A DNA stretch of 64,000 nt from Streptococcus suis (GCF_024509525.1 NZ_JAMWEM010000001.1:1-64000), one strand, 5' to 3'. Counted from the stretch's first letter, positions 53,934 through 63,989 are shown. Made by a program: numbers and translations. The notes: generated from the letters alone by a model not told the origin.

Positions 53934-55514
53934 TTATCTCTCACCCTTATTGCGGATAACAAAGCCTGTTTTCTTTTCACTTGATGTGCGTTGGTGTGGT
54001 TTTTTGTTATCTTGACGGCGGTTGTCACGTTTGAACTTGTCATCGCGACGGTTGCGGTCGTTACGATCACCACGGCGTCCTCCGCGGTCTCGGTTGCGGT
54101 CACCGTCACGACGGCCACCACGATCACGGTCGCGACCACCACGACCACCCTTGCCCTTGGCTTGACCAGGAGCAAACTTGAATGGCAACGGTTTTTCACG
54201 TGCGATTTCCACTTCTGGCAAACTATCTGGATCCTGTACGGTCAGACTAAGTACGTAGAGAGCAAGCTCTTCAGGCGTAAATTCAGTCGCCAGCTTGATT
54301 GCATCTTTCTTAAACTTATCAAAGCTTCCACGAACGGTCTCGTCTGCGAAGTCACGCTCAATCTTTTTCAGAGCAACTTTTTTCTTGGCTTCAAATGCTT
54401 CCTGAGCAGTTGCTGGCTTGAGGCCTTTCATACGTTTCTTGGTCAAATCTTCGATGATGGCCAAGTAGCCCATCTCGTTTGGCGACACAAAAGTAATAGA
54501 CTGACCTGATTGACCCGCACGACCGGTACGACCGATACGGTGAACATAGCTTTCTGGGTCCTGTGGAATGTCGTAGTTGTAGACATGCGTTACACCCGAA
54601 ATATCCAATCCACGCGCCGCAACGTCCGTCGCAACAAGGACATCAATCTGGTCATTTTTAAAGTCACGAATAACACGAAGACGCTTATTCTGGTCCAAAT
54701 CTCCGTGTATACCCTCTGCACGGAAGCCACGCAGTTTCAAACCACGAGTCAATTCATCGACACGACGTTTGGTACGACCGAAGACGATTGACAATTCTGG
54801 CTGGTCAACGTCCATAAGGCGTGTCATGGTGTCAAATTTTTCATGTTCTTTGACACGGATATAGTATTGGTCCACGTTGACGTTGGTCAATTCCTTGGCA
54901 GCAATCTTAACGTGCTCAGGCTCTTTCATGAATTTGACACCAATACGCTTGATTGGCTCAGGCATGGTCGCAGAAAATAGAAGAGTCTGACGACTTTCTG
55001 GCACACGTTCGATGATAGCTTCGATATCATCCAAGAAGCCCATGTTGAGCATTTCATCTGCCTCATCAAGAATAAGCGTTTCAACGCCGTCAAGCTTGAG
55101 AGCTTTACGCTTGATCAAGTCCAAGAGACGACCAGGTGTACCAACTACGATATGAGCACCTGAACGAAGGGCCTTGATTTGTTTTTCTATGCTAGAGCCA
55201 CCGTAAACCGAGCGAACTTTTACACCCTTTTCACGACCAAATTTGAAAAGCTCTTCCTGACTCTGCACCGCCAACTCACGCGTTGGAGCAATAATCAAGG
55301 CCTGAATTGCTTGATTGTTTGTATCAATCTTGTTGAGAGTTGGCAAACCAAAGGCTGCAGTTTTCCCTGTCCCCGTCTGCGCTTGACCAATCACATCTTT
55401 TCCTTCCAGAGCAAGCGGAATGGTCTGCTCCTGGATTGGTGATGGCGTTTCAAAACCAGCCTTCTCAACGGCAAGCAAAATGTCTTCTGATAATTGTAAA
55501 TCTGTAAATTTCAA
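53934..55514 (-). CDS. cshA: DEAD-box RNA helicase CshA
   Basis: A 526-aa ATP-dependent RNA helicase of the degradosome/cold-response type. Motifs: Q motif SPIQEQTIPLALEG, I AQTGTGKTAAFG, II DEAD in LILDEADEML, III SATMP, VI HRIGRTGRAG. A C-terminal tail of about 80 residues is very rich in Arg, Gly and Asp (GGRGGRDRDRGGRRDGDRNR). The 5' leader is about 110 nt, starting near a TATACT at 55625, as in cold-inducible cshA genes. Confidence 0.95.
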   Translation of the reverse strand: MKFTDLQLSEDILLAVEKAGFETPSPIQEQTIPLALEGKDVIGQAQTGTGKTAAFGLPTLNKIDTNNQAIQALIIAPTRELAVQSQEELFKFGREKGVKVRSVYGGSSIEKQIKALRSGAHIVVGTPGRLLDLIKRKALKLDGVETLILDEADEMLNMGFLDDIEAIIERVPESRQTLLFSATMPEPIKRIGVKFMKEPEHVKIAAKELTNVNVDQYYIRVKEHEKFDTMTRLMDVDQPELSIVFGRTKRRVDELTRGLKLRGFRAEGIHGDLDQNKRLRVIRDFKNDQIDVLVATDVAARGLDISGVTHVYNYDIPQDPESYVHRIGRTGRAGQSGQSITFVSPNEMGYLAIIEDLTKKRMKGLKPATAQEAFEAKKKVALKKIERDFADETVRGSFDKFKKDAIKLATEFTPEELALYVLSLTVQDPDSLPEVEIAREKPLPFKFAPGQAKGKGGRGGRDRDRGGRRDGDRNRDRGGRRGDRNDRNRRDDKFKRDNRRQDNKKPHQRTSSEKKTGFVIRNKGER

Positions 55515-55687
55515 TGTATTCTCTTTTCTAAAAGGCAGTGCGAAGCTACCTTATCTCACTTTTTTTGTAACAATTATTTCCACTGGCAGCGAACTAACCA
55601 GTATCAGACTTGCAACCTATCTAGTATAACACATTCTAAGCGTAAAGGTTAGCTTTTGCCTTGAAAATTTTAAAAATACGTTTTCAT

Positions 55688-55712
55688 AAAAAAGGAGCTT
55701 TCGCTCCCCTTC
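55688..55712 (-). terminator. Terminator of the PH-domain gene
   Basis: GGAGC (55694-55698) and GCTCC (55703-55707) pair around a tetraloop; on the minus strand TTTTTT follows. Confidence 0.75.
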
Positions 55713-55721
55713 TTCAGAAAA

Positions 55722-56105
55722 TTATTTCAACAATACCGCTGCTGCAAGTGCTTGTTGGATCTGAATAACACTCTTATCACTCTTGAATTGGAGAGTTTCT
55801 GCTGGTTCTGCCGCAGAAGAAATCCAAATCTTCAGTTCAGCGTCCATATCAAAATGACCGGAGGTTTCGACCGTAAAGCGTGAAATCGACCGATAGGGAA
55901 TAGACTTATAGGCTACCTTCTTACCAGAAATCCCTTGTTTATCCACTAAAATCAAGCGATACTCGGTAAAGACAATTAGGTCGCGTACCAGGCTGAAAGC
56001 CATTTCTACTCGTTCGGTGTCTAGCAAAATATCCGCCAGATCTTGTTCCACCTTGTTATTGTCCTTTTGGGAAGCATTGCCCATTAAACCTGAAAATAAC
56101 CCCAT
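55722..56105 (-). CDS. Bacterial PH-domain protein
   Basis: A 127-aa soluble protein. After MGLFSGLMGNASQKDNN the rest reads as a pleckstrin-homology-like domain (ILLDTERVEMAFSLVRDLIVFTEYRLILVDKQGISGKKVAYKSIPYRSISRFTVETSGHFD, then ELKIWIS). Members are widespread in Firmicutes and have no assigned role. Confidence 0.85.
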   Translation of the reverse strand: MGLFSGLMGNASQKDNNKVEQDLADILLDTERVEMAFSLVRDLIVFTEYRLILVDKQGISGKKVAYKSIPYRSISRFTVETSGHFDMDAELKIWISSAAEPAETLQFKSDKSVIQIQQALAAAVLLK

Positions 56106-56175
56106 GCGATAACTCCTTTTTCTAATTTTCTATTATTGTACCGAAAAACTTACAGGAAACAAAGTAAAAACCAGC

Positions 56176-57771
56176 CTATAATACAAGCCTCTCGTCAAAC
56201 AAGCCTAGAAATTCTTCATTCTGCGAATGGGTGACGACGATGACCAACTTATCCTCAATCTTGGACAAGGTTTCCGCAATTAAACTTTCATTTCTAGTAT
56301 CTAAGCCCGTCGTTGGCTCATCAAATAACAAGACTTCCGCATCACGATAGAGGGCTCTAGCTATATCAAACCGCCGCTCCTCCCCTCCCGATAATTGCTG
56401 GGCAGAGGATAGCAGGGTGGCGAAACCATTTTCCTGTCGTTCAAACCAGTCTAGCAGACCAACCCTGCTCAAGCAAGTCAGAGCCTTGTCCTGATCCAAG
56501 GGACCAAACAGGCTCAGATTTTCCCCAATACTAGCTGAGAAAATAGCCGTTTTTTGAGGAAGATAGTAGATTTTTCCAAAAAACGAGGTCTGTTCTAGGT
56601 CCGCAAGATTGGTCTGGTTGACCAAGACCCTTCCCTCATCTGCTTTCTGAACCCCCAGCAGCAGACGGAGCAAGGTCGTCTTGCCACTGCCACTTTTGCC
56701 TAGAATCGCATATTTTCTATTAGCAAGAAAACGATAGGAAAACCTATCAAAGAGGCGGTGATTATTCTGCTCATAGGTAATCGTTTCCAAGCTGATGCTG
56801 TCAATGGTTTCAGTCAGTTCTTCCACGGCTTCATTTTCCTGGAATTGCCCCTGCAAAATCGCCGTCAAATCTGCCACAACAGTCCGACTAGCCAGGTAAT
56901 CCGTTACCAGTCCAGACATGGTTTGGATAGGGCCAGCCACCGTTCCCATGAGGGTGGTCATGGCAATCAGGTCTGAAATCTTCAGCAGGCCTTGAAAGAC
57001 AAAGATACCACCAATAATCCAGGAACCCGAATAAACCACACTACTCAAACCGTAGGACACGGCGTAGGTCTGAGATTGTTTTTTAGAAAAATGGCTGGCT
57101 CGCCTAGCATATTCCTGACTGGATGCTTGGAGTTTCTCTTCAAAAATCGGTGTAATGGTGCTGATTCGGATAAAGGTCAGAGAATGGACAAACTCACTAA
57201 AGAGCTTGAGATAGGCATTCTTCTCCGACTGAGTATCCTGAGTGGCATGAGCAAGGATGCGATTATTGATCAGGGGTGCTAGGAAAGGAATGAAGCACAA
57301 AGCCAGCATAATCAGCGTCATGGTCCCTTGCAAATAAAGGGCACCAATTAGTGAAAAGGTAAAGACAAGAAGACTGGTCAACATGGACAAGAGCGGTGTT
57401 AGATAACCATTTTCCAAGACATCCAAGTGGTTGACCAAAATGTGAATCTTGTCAGCACTCTTTTTGTCATCACTTCCTGAATCATCGCCAGCTGCGTAGA
57501 CAGCCACCAGCTGATTGCGAGTCCTTTCCATGATACGATTGACTAACTTGGCCTTGAGATAACGAGGCAGGTAGTCAAAGTAGGTATCGCAGATGAAAAA
57601 GCCCACCGCTATGAGTGAACTGGTCACAAATGCCTTTGGGTCACCGGACAGAGCCGCCTCTGAAACCCTAGCATAAACAAAACCTGTTGCTGCCAAAATC
57701 AGAGCATAGACAAGAGCTACCAAGACATAAGCCAGCACCTCCGACTTACACTTTCTAAGGTAGTAAAACAT
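56176..57771 (-). CDS. ABC transporter, fused permease and ATPase (exporter type)
   Basis: A 531-aa half transporter. Residues about 1-300 hold six membrane helices (YVLVALVYALILAATGFVYA and others). The nucleotide-binding domain has Walker A ILGKSGSGKTTLL (about residue 362), signature LSGGEERR, Walker B VLLFDEPTTGLD and His in VTHSQNEEF. GGAGG nine bases before 57771 supports that start over an ATG nine codons upstream. It has no partner nearby, so it may act as a homodimer. Substrate unknown; CydCD-like features are possible. Confidence 0.88.
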   Translation of the reverse strand: MFYYLRKCKSEVLAYVLVALVYALILAATGFVYARVSEAALSGDPKAFVTSSLIAVGFFICDTYFDYLPRYLKAKLVNRIMERTRNQLVAVYAAGDDSGSDDKKSADKIHILVNHLDVLENGYLTPLLSMLTSLLVFTFSLIGALYLQGTMTLIMLALCFIPFLAPLINNRILAHATQDTQSEKNAYLKLFSEFVHSLTFIRISTITPIFEEKLQASSQEYARRASHFSKKQSQTYAVSYGLSSVVYSGSWIIGGIFVFQGLLKISDLIAMTTLMGTVAGPIQTMSGLVTDYLASRTVVADLTAILQGQFQENEAVEELTETIDSISLETITYEQNNHRLFDRFSYRFLANRKYAILGKSGSGKTTLLRLLLGVQKADEGRVLVNQTNLADLEQTSFFGKIYYLPQKTAIFSASIGENLSLFGPLDQDKALTCLSRVGLLDWFERQENGFATLLSSAQQLSGGEERRFDIARALYRDAEVLLFDEPTTGLDTRNESLIAETLSKIEDKLVIVVTHSQNEEFLGLFDERLVL

Positions 57772-57852
57772 GGGATAAGACCTCCAATCCATTTCCATTT
57801 ATATAACTATAGCATATTATAATAATACTTTTTTTGCAATGATAACAAAATT

Positions 57853-57877
57853 AAAAAAAGCCAGGACTTGCCTGACT
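57853..57877 (-). terminator. Terminator downstream of prfC and the repeat region
   Basis: AGCCAGG (57859-57865) and CCTGACT (57871-57877) pair with one wobble; on the minus strand TTTTTTT follows. Confidence 0.7.
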
Positions 57878-57901
57878 TATTATAGAGTTAATTGGGTTAG
57901 A

Positions 57902-58083
57902 TGAAGATTGAACTTGAGGTTCATCAAAGCGACTTAAGAAAGTTTTAGCTTGATTTTCGAAGCTGAATACTGACTTTAATACGCAAAGAAAATCAAGAAT
58001 AAAACTAGGCAAGGAGCTGAAGATTGAACTTAAGGTTCATCGAAGCGACTTAACGAAGTTTTAACTTGATTTTCAAAGCTGAA
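57902..58083. repeat. 66-bp direct repeat, two copies (57902-57967 and 58018-58083)
   Basis: Both copies start TGAAGATTGAACTT and end AAGCTGAA, and differ at about six positions. They start 116 bp apart. A more diverged copy in inverted orientation lies at 47907-47970. The 347-bp gap between the ABC transporter and prfC holds only these repeats, the terminator and the hairpin at 58122-58148. Confidence 0.85.
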
Positions 58084-58121
58084 CAGCTGTAATCTGACTA
58101 CCGTCAGTTCCCATCTCCCGA

Positions 58122-58148
58122 TAGCAAACATCTCCCAGATGTTTGCTA
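58122..58148 (-). promoter_or_regulatory. Hairpin over the prfC stop codon
   Basis: TAGCAAACATCT (58122-58133) and AGATGTTTGCTA (58137-58148) form a perfect 12-bp stem with a 3-nt loop. The prfC stop codon (58146-58148) is in the stem. No T-run follows. Confidence 0.7.
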
Positions 58149-59690
58149 CATCTTCTCTTCCAACTCCACATCCGGATATTTGTCCGCAAACCAGCGGAGG
58201 GCGAAGTCGTTTTCAAAGAGGAAAACTGGTTGGTCAAAGCGGTCTTTGGCTAGGATGTTGCGGCTTGATGACATACGCTCATCCAGATCTTCTGGCTTGA
58301 TCCAACGGACTGTCTTTTTACCCATCGGTGTCATGACCACTTCTGCGTTGTACTCACCTTCCATGCGGTGTTTGAAAACTTCAAACTGGAGCTGACCAAC
58401 AGCCCCCAGCATATACTCGCCAGTCTGGTAGTTCTTGTAGAGCTGGATAGCCCCTTCTTGCACCAGTTGTTCGATTCCCTTGTGGAAGGATTTTTGTTTC
58501 ATGACGTTTTTAGCAGAAACCTTCATGAAAATTTCCGGGGTGAAGGTCGGTAGCGGTTCGAACTCAAACTTGTTCTTGCCTACGGTCAAGGTATCTCCTA
58601 CCTGGTAGGTTCCTGTATCGTACACCCCGATAATGTCACCCGCTACTGCATTTTCCACATTCTCACGTGACTCGGCCATGAACTGCGTCACGTTGGACAA
58701 CTTGGCTCCCTTACCTGTACGAGGCAGGTTGACCGCCATACCGCGTTCAAATTCGCCCGAAACCACACGGACAAAGGCAATGCGGTCGCGGTGACGAGGG
58801 TCCATGTTGGCTTGGATTTTGAAGACAAAGCCTGAAAAATCTTTGTTGAGCGGATCAATGACATCACCAGTTGTCGTCTTGTGACCATGTGGCTCTGGAG
58901 CAAATTCCAAGAAGGTGTCAAGAAAGGTCTGCACACCAAAGTTGGTCAGGGCTGAGCCGAAGAAAACAGGTGTCAAATCCCCGTCCAAGATAGCCTGTTC
59001 TGAGAATTCATTTCCAGCTTCCGCCAGAAGTTCGATATCCTCCAAGACCTGTGCGTAAAAAGGATTTGAGCCAAAGAGTTTGTCGCCTTCCTCCAGACTC
59101 GCAAATCGCTCATCACCTCGGTAGAGTTCTAAGCGTTTGTTGTGGAGGTCATAAAGTCCCTCGAAGGATTTCCCCATACCAATCGGCCAGTTCATCGGGT
59201 AGCTGGCAATGCCCAAGACTTCCTCCAACTCCTGCAACAAGTCAAGTGGCTCACGGCCGTCACGGTCCAACTTGTTGATAAAAGTAAAAACGGGAATGTT
59301 ACGGTGTTTCACAACCTCAAAGAGCTTTTTGGTCTGAGCCTCGATACCCTTGGCAGAGTCCACTACCATGACAGCAGCGTCTACTGCCATCAAGGTACGA
59401 TAAGTATCTTCTGAGAAGTCCTCGTGCCCTGGTGTATCTAGGATATTGACCCGCTTGCCTGCATAGTCAAACTGCATAACAGACGAGGTAACAGAGATAC
59501 CACGTTGTTTCTCGATATCCATCCAGTCAGACTTGGCAAAGTTACCAGTCTTTTTCCCTTTGACCGTACCTGCCTCACGAATTTCGCCACCAAAGTAGAG
59601 CAACTGCTCAGTAATGGTGGTCTTACCCGCGTCCGGGTGAGAGATAATCGCAAAGGTGCGGCGTTTCTTGATTTCTTCTTGTAGTGACAT
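58146..59690 (-). CDS. prfC: Peptide chain release factor 3
   Basis: A 514-aa GTPase that recycles RF1/RF2 from the ribosome. GTPase motifs: [15 protein letters not shown] (G1), [10 protein letters not shown] (G2), [14 protein letters not shown] (G3), [14 protein letters not shown] (G4). The RF3 C-terminal domain ([23 protein letters not shown]) is complete. Independent gene with RBS AAGGAAATAG. Confidence 0.96.
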   Translation of the reverse strand: MSLQEEIKKRRTFAIISHPDAGKTTITEQLLYFGGEIREAGTVKGKKTGNFAKSDWMDIEKQRGISVTSSVMQFDYAGKRVNILDTPGHEDFSEDTYRTLMAVDAAVMVVDSAKGIEAQTKKLFEVVKHRNIPVFTFINKLDRDGREPLDLLQELEEVLGIASYPMNWPIGMGKSFEGLYDLHNKRLELYRGDERFASLEEGDKLFGSNPFYAQVLEDIELLAEAGNEFSEQAILDGDLTPVFFGSALTNFGVQTFLDTFLEFAPEPHGHKTTTGDVIDPLNKDFSGFVFKIQANMDPRHRDRIAFVRVVSGEFERGMAVNLPRTGKGAKLSNVTQFMAESRENVENAVAGDIIGVYDTGTYQVGDTLTVGKNKFEFEPLPTFTPEIFMKVSAKNVMKQKSFHKGIEQLVQEGAIQLYKNYQTGEYMLGAVGQLQFEVFKHRMEGEYNAEVVMTPMGKKTVRWIKPEDLDERMSSSRNILAKDRFDQPVFLFENDFALRWFADKYPDVELEEKM

Positions 59691-59888
59691 ACTATTTCCT
59701 TTTCTTTTTCTGTATTTGGGTTCATAGCAGAGCTAGTCTCTGATTTACTTCAGCTTACATTGGTTTAATCCTCATTCTTTGACTGTACGACTTTATCTAT
59801 TATATCGGAAAATACCTACTATTTCAATTATCGTAAACAATAAGAATTTTACGTTACATGAATATTTTTCTAAAATAGAGAAAGGGAG

Positions 59889-60833
59889 ATGACCATATTA
59901 TTTAATGTTTTTATTCTACTAGTCACATGTAACTTTTACTGGTTACTATTACCAACTCTAAAGATGCAAAAACGCCTTGTTAGAATTACCATCCTAGTCT
60001 TTCTCGCCTTATTAACAGTTCCAATTCCAATTTTAATCTTTTTATATATTGCACTTGGATTTTGGTGGACAGTCTATTTACTACTGATGAACATTGTAAA
60101 AGGAAAGAAGAGCCGATTCATTTTTAGAATAGTCCTTATCGGACTTTGTATAGTACTAGCTCCTATAACCGCACTGTACTTATTTGGGATGATGTTTTTT
60201 GGGAATGACTATGATTATTACGCAACCTATTCCATAGTGATTTATCTCTTCACCTTTACCTGGGCTCTGATCAAAGATAGGGATTGGGTAAAAAAGCGAT
60301 TTAAAACTGCGTCCTGTTTTTTTCTCATCTTTCCTCTGCTATTTCTATCCCTACACTGGGGCTATCGTCATAATCCTACCACATATTTCCATACTGAAAC
60401 CGTTAAATTAGGTCAAAAAACAACAACCTATCGCAACAAGGATATTTTGAAATTACTAAAGAAGGTCGAGCAGTTGATTGCCATTGATATTTATAGTCAA
60501 TTCAAAAACGTCCATTTTATCAGATTTCTATCCATCCATGAACAGGCTGATTTCCGCCAAGGTGGTTACAGCGGTCGCTTTGTTGCATCGATTCTAGTCA
60601 ATCATCAAGACGAAGTCACTTATTATTTTAATTTATCTTACAGTGAAGATGATTATGCGCCAAATTTTATTGAAGGCAGTTCCTACTCAGATAATATGCA
60701 ATTGGAAGCTAATTATGAAAGTGTTTCTCCTATTCATTCCATAGAGCAACTGACTGATCCTGATTCTCAAAAAGTGTTGGAGAACATCAACATTCATTAT
60801 TATCTGAAGAACGACATTTACAAAGACAATTAA
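59889..60833 (+). CDS. Uncharacterised membrane protein (314 aa)
   Basis: Five or so membrane segments fill residues 1-165 (LFNVFILLVTCNFYWLLLP, ILVFLALLTVPIPILIFLYIALGFWW, IFRIVLIGLCIVLAPITALYLF, YSIVIYLFTFTWALI, ASCFFLIFPLLFLSLHWGY). The remaining 150 residues are extracytoplasmic-looking, rich in Tyr and Asp (YYFNLSYSEDDYAPNFIEGS). Codon use is AT-rich. The GGGAG is very close to the ATG. I do not recognise a family. Confidence 0.7.
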   Translation: MTILFNVFILLVTCNFYWLLLPTLKMQKRLVRITILVFLALLTVPIPILIFLYIALGFWWTVYLLLMNIVKGKKSRFIFRIVLIGLCIVLAPITALYLFGMMFFGNDYDYYATYSIVIYLFTFTWALIKDRDWVKKRFKTASCFFLIFPLLFLSLHWGYRHNPTTYFHTETVKLGQKTTTYRNKDILKLLKKVEQLIAIDIYSQFKNVHFIRFLSIHEQADFRQGGYSGRFVASILVNHQDEVTYYFNLSYSEDDYAPNFIEGSSYSDNMQLEANYESVSPIHSIEQLTDPDSQKVLENINIHYYLKNDIYKDN

Positions 60834-60842
60834 AAATATCAC

Positions 60843-60878
60843 AAAAGGAATAGATTAACTGTTCCCTTTTTATTTTTT
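60843..60878 (+). terminator. Terminator of the 314-aa membrane protein gene
   Basis: AAAAGG.AA pairs with TTCCCTTTT with one bulge and a T-rich tail follows. Confidence 0.65.
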
Positions 60879-61122
60879 CATTGTTAGAAAACTTGTCTCT
60901 AACCTTCCTCATAAAAATATGTTTCTAAATCATTAGAAAAGCTGATGACATCTTCGATTCACATACATAATCGAATACTTTTGTCGGAAACCGACATTAC
61001 TACCTGTCCGATGATTGACAATAACCAAGATGACTTCAGACTTACGACAACTACAACTGTATTCGGTTTAGGATTGCATCTGATAACTGCCTCTTCAATA
61101 AATAGATAAAGAAGTCTAAAGG

Positions 61123-61818
61123 TTAAATTGAACTTTCTGCTCTGACAGAGGAATTAAACAACAAATAGCGAATTCCAAAATCAACGATGACCATACTAGC
61201 TGTCAAGCAGATAGATACTGCCAAGTAGCGAATCAGAAGAGGCTGGTCGGCAATAAAGGGGGTTGAACGCAGAATCCCATAATTACCTCCGGTTACTTGA
61301 TTGACTAACAAAAGCAAAGCATTAAGAGCAAAGGTGTATACAGTAATTTGTTGGATATTCAGTCTTTTTTCATCATAGAATTTGTAAAGATAGATAAAGG
61401 AATTAGCAAAGAGCAAAATATGGCTCAAGACAAAATTATAGGCCGTAATATGCGGAAAAGCATAATAATCCATGACTGGATAGACAAAGGTAAGGATAGC
61501 TCCAGATAGGCCCATGAGTGCAAAATACTGTTTATATTTGCTTTGATCTGGCAGAAGCAAAAGAGCCCACATCGCCAGACGACAGTGAAAAAGTGGCAAA
61601 CTATATTCCCAACTAAATGCTACAAGTAAATGCCAGCTGTTAAAAATCAACAGCTGAATAGCTTGGGCATATAGAAAAAATTGCCGGAAAATCTTCTTCT
61701 GGCCATTTCGAAAAGTCAATAGCACAAACAATGCAAACCCGATAAAAATCAAAATTTGAGCACCAAGTGGCAAGGTTGGGGCCTGTGCAATTCGCTGATC
61801 TGTAAAAAAATTCTTCAT
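61123..61818 (-). CDS. YwaF/TIGR02206 family membrane protein
   Basis: A 231-aa protein with about seven membrane helices. The stretches SLPLFHCRLAMWALLLLP and VYPVMDYYAFPHITAYNFVLSHILLF fit the YwaF/TIGR02206 family, with conserved His/Cys pair around LFHCR. RBS AAAGGAGAATTAG. Function unknown. The 60.87-61.12 kb gap before it holds only small inverted repeats (TGTCGG/CCGACA at 60982-60996). Confidence 0.8.
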   Translation of the reverse strand: MKNFFTDQRIAQAPTLPLGAQILIFIGFALFVLLTFRNGQKKIFRQFFLYAQAIQLLIFNSWHLLVAFSWEYSLPLFHCRLAMWALLLLPDQSKYKQYFALMGLSGAILTFVYPVMDYYAFPHITAYNFVLSHILLFANSFIYLYKFYDEKRLNIQQITVYTFALNALLLLVNQVTGGNYGILRSTPFIADQPLLIRYLAVSICLTASMVIVDFGIRYLLFNSSVRAESSI

Positions 61819-62039
61819 TCTAATTCTCCTTTGTCGGTCATGTAAGCATAATCTTACCGGCGACTCTCATATTATAGCCAATTATTTTCATTTTTTCAAA
61901 TATGAATGAAAAACCATAATCCACCTCTCTCATTCTTGCTCCACCACCCTTATAGTTTACTCATTCACCTCCCACTATAACAAATAAATACAAATATGCT
62001 ATACGAGGCACATACAATTATATAAATGAAGGAGATTGT

Positions 62040-62117
62040 ATGGCCTTTTTCTCTTTATTCATAATTGGTCTTTGTTTTTTCCACTCCCTTTTATCTTGTT
62101 CTAAAACTGCCATCTGA
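62040..62117 (+). CDS. Possible 25-aa peptide ending in a lipobox-like sequence
   Basis: ATG at 62040 follows AAGGAGATTGT at ideal spacing and encodes MAFFSLFIIGLCFFHSLLSC then SKTAI. It looks like a lipoprotein signal peptide with a five-residue mature end. It lies in the otherwise empty 61.82-62.17 kb gap beside the dead IS200 transposase, so it may be a truncated gene remnant. Confidence 0.35.
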   Translation: MAFFSLFIIGLCFFHSLLSCSKTAI

Positions 62118-62169
62118 AAATGGCTCTTCATACTCTTTTACACTTAACTTATCAAGTGCTATATCATGT

Positions 62170-62626
62170 TTAACTCGCTTTCAATATCTTAGCTCGTGAA
62201 GAAATCATCCACTGGATAATTTCTTTATTCTTGTATATCTTAATTGTGGCTTCATCAAGTCCAACTTACACTCTTCAACAATTCCCCAAATTGTTGAAGC
62301 TCTCTGCCCAGAAATGACGATTGCCAAATTTATAGAGAGATTGGCGTGTTTATCAAACATCATAAGAGCACTCTTTCCTTTTAAATAGCCCATAAAACTT
62401 GATACACTTAGTCTTGGAGGAATACTGACTAACATGTGAACATGGTCTGGCATCAGATGTCCTTCGATAATTTCTACGCCTTTATAAGTACACAAACGTC
62501 GGAATATTTCTCCCAAACTACTTCGATATTGATTATAGATGATTTTTCGTCTATACTTAGGTGTGAAGACAATGTGGTAGAACACAGCCACTTTGTATGT
62601 GATAAACTATGTGCCTTTTGCGCCAT
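62170..62626 (-). pseudogene. tnpA: Decayed IS200/IS605-type Y1 transposase
   Basis: The ATG at 62626 starts MAQKAHSLSHTKWLC; a frameshift follows and the next frame continues YHIVFTPKYRRKIIYNQYRSS. The HUH motif lies in GHLMPDHVHMLVSIPP. A second frameshift after DKHANL hides KFGNRHFWAESF, and a further one leads into VGLDEATIKIYKNKEIIQWM, ending at TAA 62170-62172. The region between is rearranged (NNLGNC), and the segment bearing the catalytic Tyr (FYVSTVG-type) is lost. Inactive. Confidence 0.85.
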
Positions 62627-62701
62627 ATTTTTCTCCTTTCGCTTTACAATTGGCTTGAACACCTTTATTGTATCGCGTTTGGAGTTTTTTTGTATAACCT
62701 T

Positions 62702-62740
62702 CGTCACGCACCTTACGGAACGTGACGGACTAAAAGTCAC
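62702..62740. repeat. Probable IS200-type left-end hairpins
   Basis: CGTCACG (62702-62708) pairs with CGTGACG (62721-62727), and GTGAC (62723-62727) can alternatively pair with GTCAC (62736-62740). Imperfect subterminal hairpins are what IS200/IS605 elements carry instead of terminal inverted repeats. It lies 76 bp upstream of the transposase remnant. Confidence 0.5.
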
Positions 62741-62745
62741 ATAAT

Positions 62746-62779
62746 AAAACCGACAGTCCCCTCGGCGCTGTCGGTTTTT
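62746..62779 (-). terminator. metK terminator
   Basis: AAAACCGACAG (62746-62756) and CTGTCGGTTTT (62768-62778) form a perfect 11-bp stem. The A and T tails permit function on either strand. Confidence 0.9.
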
Positions 62780-62798
62780 CTCACTTTCTACTCTGCCT

Positions 62799-63989
62799 CT
62801 AGCCTACAGCTGATTTCAGAGCTTCAACTTTATCTAGTCGTTCCCATGGCAAATCAATATCAGTCCGGCCCATATGACCATAGGCTGCTGTTTGTTTGTA
62901 AATCGGACGTTTAAGATCCAACATTTGAATAATACCAGCTGGACGTAAATCAAAAATTTGACGAACAGCTGCTTCCAATTTACTTTCTGCCACAGTGCTA
63001 GTACCGAATGTATCAATACGAACAGAAACTGGGTGGGCTACACCGATTGCATAGGCCAGTTGAACTTCTGCTTTTTTAGCCAAACCAGCTGCTACAATAT
63101 TTTTAGCGATGTAGCGTGCCGCATAAGATGCTGAGCGGTCCACTTTTGTCGCATCCTTACCAGAGAAAGCACCGCCACCGTGACGAGAATAACCACCATA
63201 GGTATCAACGATAATCTTACGCCCTGTCAAACCAGAGTCCCCTTGAGGTCCACCAATAACAAAGCGACCAGTTGGGTTGATAAAGTAGTTGGTTTGGTCA
63301 TCCAGATAATGAGCAGGAATAATTTCCTTAATCACGTGCTCAATCACATCCTGACGAATCTGCTCTTGACTGACTTCTGGATCGTGTTGCGTAGAGATAA
63401 CCACTGTATCAACACGGACTGGCTGATTATTTTCATCATACTCAACGGTTACTTGTGATTTAGCATCCGGACGAAGATAGGCAATCTCACCAGACTTCCG
63501 CAATTCAGCCAAACGACGCACTAATTTATGACTGAGTGAAATTGGCAATGGCATCAATTCAGGCGTTTCATCTACTGCAAAACCAAACATGAGCCCCTGA
63601 TCACCAGCACCAATCAAATCCAACGGATCATGGCTAGCATCTTGGCGAGTTTCTAAAGCCTCGTTGACACCTTGAGCAATATCTGGTGATTGTTCGACCA
63701 ATGATGGATGAACACCAACTGACTCAGCAGCAAAGCCATACTCACCCTTAGTATAACCAATTTCTGCTATTGTATCACGTACTACGCGGTTAATATCGAC
63801 ATAGGCAGTAGTCGAAATCTCACCAAATACATGAACACTTCCTGTATACACAGCTGTCTCCGCAGCTACGTGCGCATCTGGATCCTCTGCTAAAATGGCA
63901 TCCAAAATGGCATCTGAAATCTGGTCAGCAATCTTATCCGGATGTCCTTCCGATACTGACTCAGACGTAAACAACTTACGTTCTGACAT
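62799..63989 (-). CDS. metK: S-adenosylmethionine synthetase
   Basis: A 396-aa enzyme making SAM from methionine and ATP. Motifs: [33 protein letters not shown] (methionine/ATP loop), [22 protein letters not shown] P-loop with Lys, and the C-terminal AYGHMGR. ATG 63989 gives the family start [11 protein letters not shown]; an ATG two codons upstream (63995) is also open. The leader, where lactic acid bacteria often have an SMK box riboswitch, lies outside the window. SAM from this enzyme feeds QueA and the methyltransferase in the window. Confidence 0.96.
   Translation of the reverse strand: MSERKLFTSESVSEGHPDKIADQISDAILDAILAEDPDAHVAAETAVYTGSVHVFGEISTTAYVDINRVVRDTIAEIGYTKGEYGFAAESVGVHPSLVEQSPDIAQGVNEALETRQDASHDPLDLIGAGDQGLMFGFAVDETPELMPLPISLSHKLVRRLAELRKSGEIAYLRPDAKSQVTVEYDENNQPVRVDTVVISTQHDPEVSQEQIRQDVIEHVIKEIIPAHYLDDQTNYFINPTGRFVIGGPQGDSGLTGRKIIVDTYGGYSRHGGGAFSGKDATKVDRSASYAARYIAKNIVAAGLAKKAEVQLAYAIGVAHPVSVRIDTFGTSTVAESKLEAAVRQIFDLRPAGIIQMLDLKRPIYKQTAAYGHMGRTDIDLPWERLDKVEALKSAVG

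Noticed and set aside
53991..54199. Val/Thr-rich ORFs at the end of cshA on both strands
   Set aside because: They are alternative-frame readings of the Arg/Gly/Asp-rich helicase tail, whose codon bias opens other frames.
54963..55514. Plus-strand ORFs opposite cshA
   Set aside because: Shadows of conserved helicase motifs; no start signals.
60952..60996. Small inverted repeats between two membrane protein genes
   Set aside because: Short dyads (TTCGATT/AATCGAA and TGTCGG/CCGACA) without T-runs or a clear neighbour relation; too weak to call a regulatory site.
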